This document shows positions 56,720 to 60,414 of a DNA stretch of 60,414 nt, in pieces. Numbering within the stretch: position 1 is the stretch's first letter; each line of letters opens with the position of its first letter. The position numbers and the translations under genes were made by a program. This DNA is from Planctomycetota bacterium (lineage in GTDB: Bacteria > Planctomycetota > Planctomycetia > Gemmatales > Gemmataceae), in the NCBI GenBank assembly GCA_016872605.1, contig VGZI01000017.1, positions 1-60,414 of the forward strand, given 5' to 3'. The notes under the pieces are model-generated. The model saw nothing but the letters and a program-made list of their open reading frames with translations. It did no database searches and was not told where the DNA came from.

Positions 56720-57337
56720 TCACTGGACTTTCAACAGTTTTACGAGCGTCTTTTCCAGCACGGCCGGATCGAATGGCAACTCGGTTGCCTCAAAGCTGGT
56801 TGCCTTCTTGCCATCGCGTCCGAAGATCACCAGGCCGGGGAATCCGCAGCAGCCGAAACACGATGTCCAGCCGTCCACGGTGTCGTTTTCGTCTTCCCAA
56901 TAGTTCATCGCGACGCAGCGGATCGATTCCAGATGCTTGAGCGCCGCCGATCGATCCTTGGCAAAGTCGCTGCTGGCTGTCACAAGAACCACATCCTTCC
57001 CAAGCTTGCGTTGCAGGTCGAGCAGGATAGGCAAGTTCTTCTTGCTGGCGGCATTGGCATTCGACCATTGATAGGCACACACCACTTTCCCGGCCTGGGC
57101 CTTGACGTCCTTCATGAATGCGTCAAACTTCACGGTCTTCAATTCGACCGCGGGCGAGTCTTCCTTCTTTTGCGACAGCAAGTCGGCCCGGCTCAACTCC
57201 GAGCAGCAATCGCAATCATCGCATGATTTCTTGAAAGTCGTCTTCGTTCCGGACTCGCCGCGCGAGTCGTAGGTGCGAATCTCGCAGCCCGCGGCCGCCA
57301 GGGCGATTACCAGAATGTAACTACACATGCCACGCAT
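56720..57337 (-). CDS. Thioredoxin-like lipoprotein, atypical cysteines
   Basis: From ATG 57337 (or 57328) the product has 205 residues with a lipoprotein signal (CSYILVIALAAAGC, Cys about 18). A Cys-rich linker CDDCDCCSE follows, then a thioredoxin-like domain (about 75-203): KVVCAYQWSNANAASKKNLP at the usual active-site place has no CxxC. Instead SCFGCCGFPGLVIFGRDGK shows a CxxC just before the cis-proline strand. It could bind metal or be a modified reductase. It lies upstream of the TGA-containing gene on the same strand, 41 bases apart, with a terminator between them. Confidence 0.72.
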   Translation of the reverse strand: MRGMCSYILVIALAAAGCEIRTYDSRGESGTKTTFKKSCDDCDCCSELSRADLLSQKKEDSPAVELKTVKFDAFMKDVKAQAGKVVCAYQWSNANAASKKNLPILLDLQRKLGKDVVLVTASSDFAKDRSAALKHLESIRCVAMNYWEDENDTVDGWTSCFGCCGFPGLVIFGRDGKKATSFEATELPFDPAVLEKTLVKLLKVQ

Positions 57338-57532
57338 CGTCGAATCTCGTCGGAAACGTATGATCAGCACCCCATAAGCTACTATCATGCGCAATTTGCC
57401 GCTCAGCGACGAGGGCAATTCCGTCGGCTCGGACGCAGTGGCGCGAAAGATGCGCATTCGTACAATAGCCGAGACGATCCAAATCTGGACGTTGCCCATC
57501 TACCTGGTATTCACACTGCGAAGGAGACACGC
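57338..57532. other. Divergent spacer between two small genes
   Basis: The spacer between the minus-strand lipoprotein and the plus-strand 79-residue protein probably contains promoters for both. A TACAAT at about 57460 on the plus strand could be a -10 box; no good -35 is seen. No gene. Confidence 0.35.
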
Positions 57533-57772
57533 ATGGCGGCGAAAACGACCTGTCCCATCACGCGAGCTGAGTTTATGAAGGACGCCAAGCCGGTCGAAGT
57601 GGTCATCAATGGCCAAACGATGACCGCAGAGCCGCGCGAATTCTCGACAGGGTCACTTGGCTGGAACATCAACAACAAAATGACGATCAAGATCGGCGAC
57701 AAATCGGTCACCGTGCAAGTCGGTATGAATCTGACAGTCGTGGGATCGAAGGATCTGCCGAAGGAGGGCTAG
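57533..57772 (+). CDS. Small conserved hypothetical protein
   Basis: The 79-residue product begins after AGGAGACACGC, a good ribosome-binding site. It reads MAAKTTCPITRAEFMKDAKP, then mostly short strands (VEVVINGQTMTAEPREF, NNKMTIKIGDKSVTVQVGMN). Looks like a small soluble beta protein; no signal peptide. I believe related proteins occur in other planctomycetes but cannot name a family. Confidence 0.75.
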   Translation: MAAKTTCPITRAEFMKDAKPVEVVINGQTMTAEPREFSTGSLGWNINNKMTIKIGDKSVTVQVGMNLTVVGSKDLPKEG

Positions 57773-57820
57773 CGAAGTTTTCGATCAGCGTTCGCATGGC
57801 GCCGTGCGAAGACGATCCGA

Positions 57821-58282
57821 TCACGCTTCCGCCGTCGCGTGCTCCTCGGCGTGGCGCAGGACCGTGAGGCGGACGACGTCCTCCAGGCCTGGCTCGTCGA
57901 TGCGATCGAAGAAGCCGACGGGGCTGACCCACGAGCGTTCGCGAAAGCTCCGTTCGGGCCAATCCTGCTCCACCGTGGTCACCTTCATGACGAAGACGGT
58001 GACGTGATAGCGTTGGCCTTCTTTTTCGTAAACGTAGCTGCCGATCGGCTCGCGTTCGAGGGCGCCGGTAAGGCCGGCTTCTTCCCAAGCTTCTTGAAGG
58101 GCAGTTTCACCAGCGGTCTGACCGGCATCGATCCATCCTTTGGGGATGATCCAGCGTTTGCCGTTGCGGGAAGTGATGAGGCAGACGCGGCCACGGCGAA
58201 GAGGAAGCGCGGCTGCCTGGCGAATACATCCGTCGGGAGTTAGCATCGTTGCGTTCTCGTAAGGAGAGAAACCACAATCCAT
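57821..58282 (-). CDS. Nudix hydrolase
   Basis: Nudix enzymes cleave nucleoside diphosphates linked to other groups. The domain (about 20-145) has IRQAAALPLRRGRVCLITSR, KRWIIPKGWIDAGQ, and the Nudix box GQTAGETALQEAWEEAGLTG with the metal-binding glutamates (E-x-x-E-E), although the usual Arg before the first of them is Gln. It resembles the small DIPP/MutT-like enzymes with a KGWID start. Start is uncertain: ATG 58282, ATG 58246 or GTG 58291. It stands alone. Confidence 0.85.
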   Translation of the reverse strand: MDCGFSPYENATMLTPDGCIRQAAALPLRRGRVCLITSRNGKRWIIPKGWIDAGQTAGETALQEAWEEAGLTGALEREPIGSYVYEKEGQRYHVTVFVMKVTTVEQDWPERSFRERSWVSPVGFFDRIDEPGLEDVVRLTVLRHAEEHATAEA

Positions 58283-58393
58283 TGCTTTCACTATAGTGCA
58301 TCAAGCGCGGGGTCGCTGTCAAGTACGGATGCGAAATTCCGCGCGATCTTCGTAGAACGTCCACCGATCGCGCCGGCGCAACGCCCGACGAGT

Positions 58394-58452
58394 AGGTCAG
58401 GCTTTCCAGCCTGACTGGCCCCAGGAGAACGTCAGACCGCAAAACCTGACCT
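58394..58452. repeat. AGGTCAGGCTTTCCAGCCTGAC inverted repeat
   Basis: AGGTCAGGCTTTCCAGCC starting at 58394 is internally palindromic and is mirrored imperfectly by GCAAAACCTGACCT ending at 58452. Confidence 0.65.
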
Positions 58453-58472
58453 AGTGCACCGTCTACGATCCG

Positions 58473-58548
58473 TTGATGGATAGACGTAGGGTGCGTGCAA
58501 CGCACCGATGAGCGGACCGGTGTGTTTCAAGCACCCTGCATCCATCAA
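58473..58548. repeat. Nested inverted repeats around GGTGCGTGCAACGCACC
   Basis: GGTGCGT (58490-58496) and ACGCACC (58500-58506) form a short perfect stem. The outer arms TTGATGGAT (58473-58481) and ATCCATCAA (58540-58548) are also perfect. Confidence 0.65.
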
Positions 58549-58639
58549 TCCATGGAAGCCAAAGCACCAGGCTCACGACTACCCGTCTTGCTTCACGTCG
58601 CTCGATGAATAAAGAAAAACACGGCTACGGAGGCGCGTC

Positions 58640-58996
58640 GTGACTTTCTCTGAACATCTTCCCTCGAAACAATGGGCCGCCTTGAAGTTCCGGGGAGAAA
58701 AATTTGCCGAGGTCTGGTTCAAGCCCGAAGGTATGCCCAATGTGATGATGTTCCGAATTCCCCAGGAGAGTTTTCACATCCCCGGCATCAGCGAGCAGTT
58801 GACGATCGACAACCTCCTGAAAGCCGTCGCACTTGGGCCGGACGAGGTCGAGTCATGGCAGATTGGAGACGTTACCCACGATTGCATGAAGGGATCGAAT
58901 CCTGAACTGGCAAGCCATCTGTCGCCGCCACCGCTTGACGCCACGCACCTGGAAATCCGTTTTCGCATCCGCAGTCCAGCGCCCGCTGGCCGCTGA
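58640..58996 (+). CDS. Conserved hypothetical, 5' part of a frameshifted gene
   Basis: The GTG at 58640 has GGAGG seven bases upstream. The 118-residue frame (WAALKFRGEKFAEVWFKPEG, FHIPGISEQLTIDNLLKAVA, PPPLDATHLEIRFRI) ends at a TGA at 58994. Deleting one G at 58988-58989 would continue it directly into the frame ending at 59531 (APAAADSCPEFSSAQW). I therefore read both parts as one gene of about 296 residues with a one-base insertion; a programmed frameshift or a sequence error is also possible. Function unknown. Confidence 0.7.
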   Translation: MTFSEHLPSKQWAALKFRGEKFAEVWFKPEGMPNVMMFRIPQESFHIPGISEQLTIDNLLKAVALGPDEVESWQIGDVTHDCMKGSNPELASHLSPPPLDATHLEIRFRIRSPAPAGR

Positions 58997-59531
58997 TTCC
59001 TGTCCCGAGTTCTCCTCGGCCCAGTGGCAGGACCTCGAAACTCGTTGGAAGGCGATCTTGACTCTCGAGACGGCCATGGACAGTCTGCGCATGAGCATGG
59101 AATCCCTACTCGCGGAAATGGAAGGGTTGTGGAAGAAGCCCCTGTCGATGGAAGAAAAGACCTACGCCCCACGGGCCGATGTCGCCGTTTGGCAAAAGGC
59201 CAAGAACCGCGTTCACAACGCCATCCCGAAGGTAAAGGAGTTCATCCATCGTTCCGTCTGGGCCATGGGCTCGCCCGAGCGTAAGCGGCTCGAATCGGTC
59301 TACGCCGACCACATTCAACCACGGATTCCATTTCTTCACGTCGATGAGATCCTGAAGCTCCTCGAAGACCTGCGAAAAGACCGGCAAGTCCTCGCCTCGC
59401 TGGGCAAGAACGTCTATCAGGAATGCAAGGGAATCTGCTCCGAGCTTCAGTCCGCAGTGCGCTCGCTGCACGACAATGCCGCCAAAGGCCGAAGAAAAAA
59501 GGACGCCGAATCCAAACGACACTTTCGATGA
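58989..59531 (+). CDS. Conserved hypothetical, 3' part of the frameshifted gene
   Basis: This frame is open and protein-like from about 58989: EFSSAQWQDLETRWKAI, LETAMDSLRMSMESLLAEME, WQKAKNRVHNAIPKVKEFIH and LVKDLRKD-like charged helices up to the basic end GRRKKDAESKRHFR. It is predicted to be mostly helical with coiled-coil character. On its own it has no good start (a TTG at 58935 overlaps the 5' part), which supports the view that it belongs to the gene beginning at 58640. Confidence 0.65.
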   Translation, partial: AADSCPEFSSAQWQDLETRWKAILTLETAMDSLRMSMESLLAEMEGLWKKPLSMEEKTYAPRADVAVWQKAKNRVHNAIPKVKEFIHRSVWAMGSPERKRLESVYADHIQPRIPFLHVDEILKLLEDLRKDRQVLASLGKNVYQECKGICSELQSAVRSLHDNAAKGRRKKDAESKRHFR

Positions 59532-59666
59532 TTCGCCGGCGTCCAAACCGCATTTGTGGTTCGATTCCCTTGGGGATCGGCAAAAAGTCTCAAATTTTTG
59601 GCGGGTTTCTTCGCGCCGCCTCGCTGGTATGGGTATCAGTCGAATCACTCCTACATCGAGGTCCCC

Positions 59667-60254
59667 GTGCGGCGAAATCTGCTCACTCTGGCATTGCTGG
59701 CTTCGATCTCGGTCATCGCGACGTGCCAAGCCCCGGCGGACGATGAATCTCGCATCGGCAAGCCGGCCTTTAACTTTCGCTTGCCCGATGTCAACATTGG
59801 TAGGGACGTTCAACTCTCCGATCTGAAGGAAAAGATCGTGGTGGTCATCTTCTACAGCCACACCTGCACGTTCTGCAAACAGTACGAAGCGCGATTTCGC
59901 CAACTCGCTTCCGACTACGCCGGCAAGAGAATAGCGTTCCTCGCCATAGACAGCACGGGGCGCAGCGCCCAAGAAGCGGCAGCGGCATGGAAGACGAAAA
60001 ACATGGGCTTCCCGCTCTTGCGCGACGACCGCGCCCGCACGGCGGCAGCCCTTGGCGCGACCGCCATGACGACGGTCTGCATCATCGACGCCCGCGGCAA
60101 CCTGCGTTACATCGGCGCCTTTGACGACAGCGAGGCCGGCAAGGACATTCGCAGCCGCTATGTCGCCGACGCCGTCGCCGCCCTGCTGGCCGGGAAAACC
60201 GTGCCGCATGAACAGACCGAGGTCTATGGCTGCATGATCCCCTCGCAGCAATAG
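59667..60254 (+). CDS. Exported redoxin (TlpA/AhpC-TSA type) with CxxC
   Basis: From GTG 59667 (GAGG five bases upstream) the product has 195 residues: a signal peptide (RRNLLTLALLASISVIATCQA), then a thioredoxin fold GKPAFNFRLPDVNIG, VVVIFYSHTCTFCKQY with the CxxC (TCTFC), IAFLAIDSTGRSAQEAAAAW, GFPLLRDDRARTAAALGATAM with the cis-Pro replaced by a Met context, and TVCIIDARGNLRYIGAFDD. It ends with an extra Cys in EVYGCMIP as often in planctomycete redoxins. It probably acts in the periplasm in thiol exchange. Confidence 0.85.
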   Translation: MRRNLLTLALLASISVIATCQAPADDESRIGKPAFNFRLPDVNIGRDVQLSDLKEKIVVVIFYSHTCTFCKQYEARFRQLASDYAGKRIAFLAIDSTGRSAQEAAAAWKTKNMGFPLLRDDRARTAAALGATAMTTVCIIDARGNLRYIGAFDDSEAGKDIRSRYVADAVAALLAGKTVPHEQTEVYGCMIPSQQ

Positions 60255-60308
60255 CTAGTTGAACGATGTGAAGCCCTGGGGGGTGCACGACATGGTTTGC
60301 AAACGGCA

Positions 60309-60407
60309 CGGGAGGGCGAGGCTCCTGCCGAGCCGCGAGCCCGCGAAATACTCGATTTCGGACGAGTATCCTGTCGCTTCCGGCTCGGCAGGAGCCTCGC
60401 CCTCCCG
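60309..60407. repeat. 27-bp inverted repeat (GGGAGGGCGAGGCTCCTGCC type)
   Basis: Arms 60309-60335 and 60381-60407 are perfect reverse complements. The 45-base loop has its own hairpin (ATACTCG at 60349-60355, CGAGTAT at 60363-60369). This type is very common between planctomycete genes. Window ends shortly after. Confidence 0.92.
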
Positions 60408-60414
60408 AAGCAGG

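Larger units (their letters stand above)
58283..58639. other. Spacer with nested repeats, no gene
   Basis: The spacer between the divergent Nudix gene and the gene at 58640 contains AGGTCAGG palindromes (58394-58452) and smaller inverted repeats (58473-58548). No frame in it has family resemblance. Confidence 0.55.

Noticed and set aside
57781-57820. Further GTTTAGC-type palindrome after the 79-residue gene
   Set aside because: The TTCGATCAGCGTTCGCATGG segment resembles the family but lacks the TTTAGC ends, so it was not listed as a copy.
58994-58996. TGA at the end of the 58640 frame as a second selenocysteine codon
   Set aside because: Reading through this TGA in the same frame gives non-protein-like sequence; the continuation lies in another frame, so a frameshift is the better explanation.
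1-60414. CRISPR array, rRNA, tRNA, complete insertion sequence or prophage
   Set aside because: No regularly spaced direct repeats, no tRNA-like cloverleaf with TTC-loop motif, and no transposase or phage gene were recognised by eye; a tRNA scan would be needed to be certain.

Overview
The window is GC-rich bacterial chromosome with the gene content of a planctomycete (Planctomycetota). The evidence is the combination of a DUF1549/DUF1553 protein with an internal CxxCH, a Tat-type DUF1501 protein, PQQ-like beta-propeller and CRTAC1 (VCBS/ASPIC-UnbV) lipoproteins, MJ0042-type zinc-ribbon proteins, many secreted hypotheticals, and very abundant intergenic palindromic repeats. The lineage is inferred from gene families, not from a marker gene. 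I saw no rRNA, tRNA, CRISPR array or complete transposase.

Layout. 1-8288: the start of an ECF sigma factor (cut by the window edge), aroC, a secreted hypothetical, threonine aldolase, endonuclease V, a sulfite-oxidase-like molybdoenzyme, a hypothetical, an FHA protein, and a STAS plus SpoIIE-phosphatase signalling pair. 8589-26398: a promoter and a complete 14-gene nuo operon (nuoABCDEF-three extra genes-GHIJKLMN) for respiratory complex I. The three extra genes encode two predicted lipoproteins and a zinc-ribbon membrane protein. 26692-33620: a small ribbon-helix-helix-like protein, a MITE-like element sitting inside a palindrome, an acyl-CoA synthetase, the DUF1549/DUF1553 protein, a secreted aldose epimerase, a GyrI-like protein and a DUF4214-like protein. 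33710-42409: a minus-strand lipopolysaccharide core/lipid A block (GT4, two WaaP-like kinase genes, waaF-like GT9, hldE, a deoxyhypusine-synthase-like gene, lpxK). 42926-49769: DUF1501, DUF29, a PQQ-propeller protein, a small membrane protein, a squalene-cyclase-like protein with CxxCH, and a TPR-type secreted protein. 49990-55955: a tandem duplication of a two-gene unit (CRTAC1 lipoprotein + membrane-anchored TPR protein). 56124-60254: redox and small proteins, a Nudix hydrolase, a gene split by a one-base frameshift, and a periplasmic redoxin.

The most striking observation is the minus-strand gene at 56124-56678. Its frame is open on both sides of one in-frame TGA (codon 58) that lies where the second Cys of a CxxC motif would be, reading C-L-Y-TGA. 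An 11-bp stem-loop begins four bases after that TGA. This suggests a selenoprotein with a CxxU redox motif, although a simple nonsense mutation of Cys is not excluded and the loop is not a textbook SECIS.

A second theme is repeats. At least ten sites carry the same GTTTAGC...GCTAAAC palindrome, six of them in spacers between nuo genes and several overlapping stop codons. A different CTCTCCCC/GGGGAGAGG-type palindrome has been inserted in frame inside nuoG and at two places in the acyl-CoA synthetase, so repeats that normally sit between genes have become coding sequence here.
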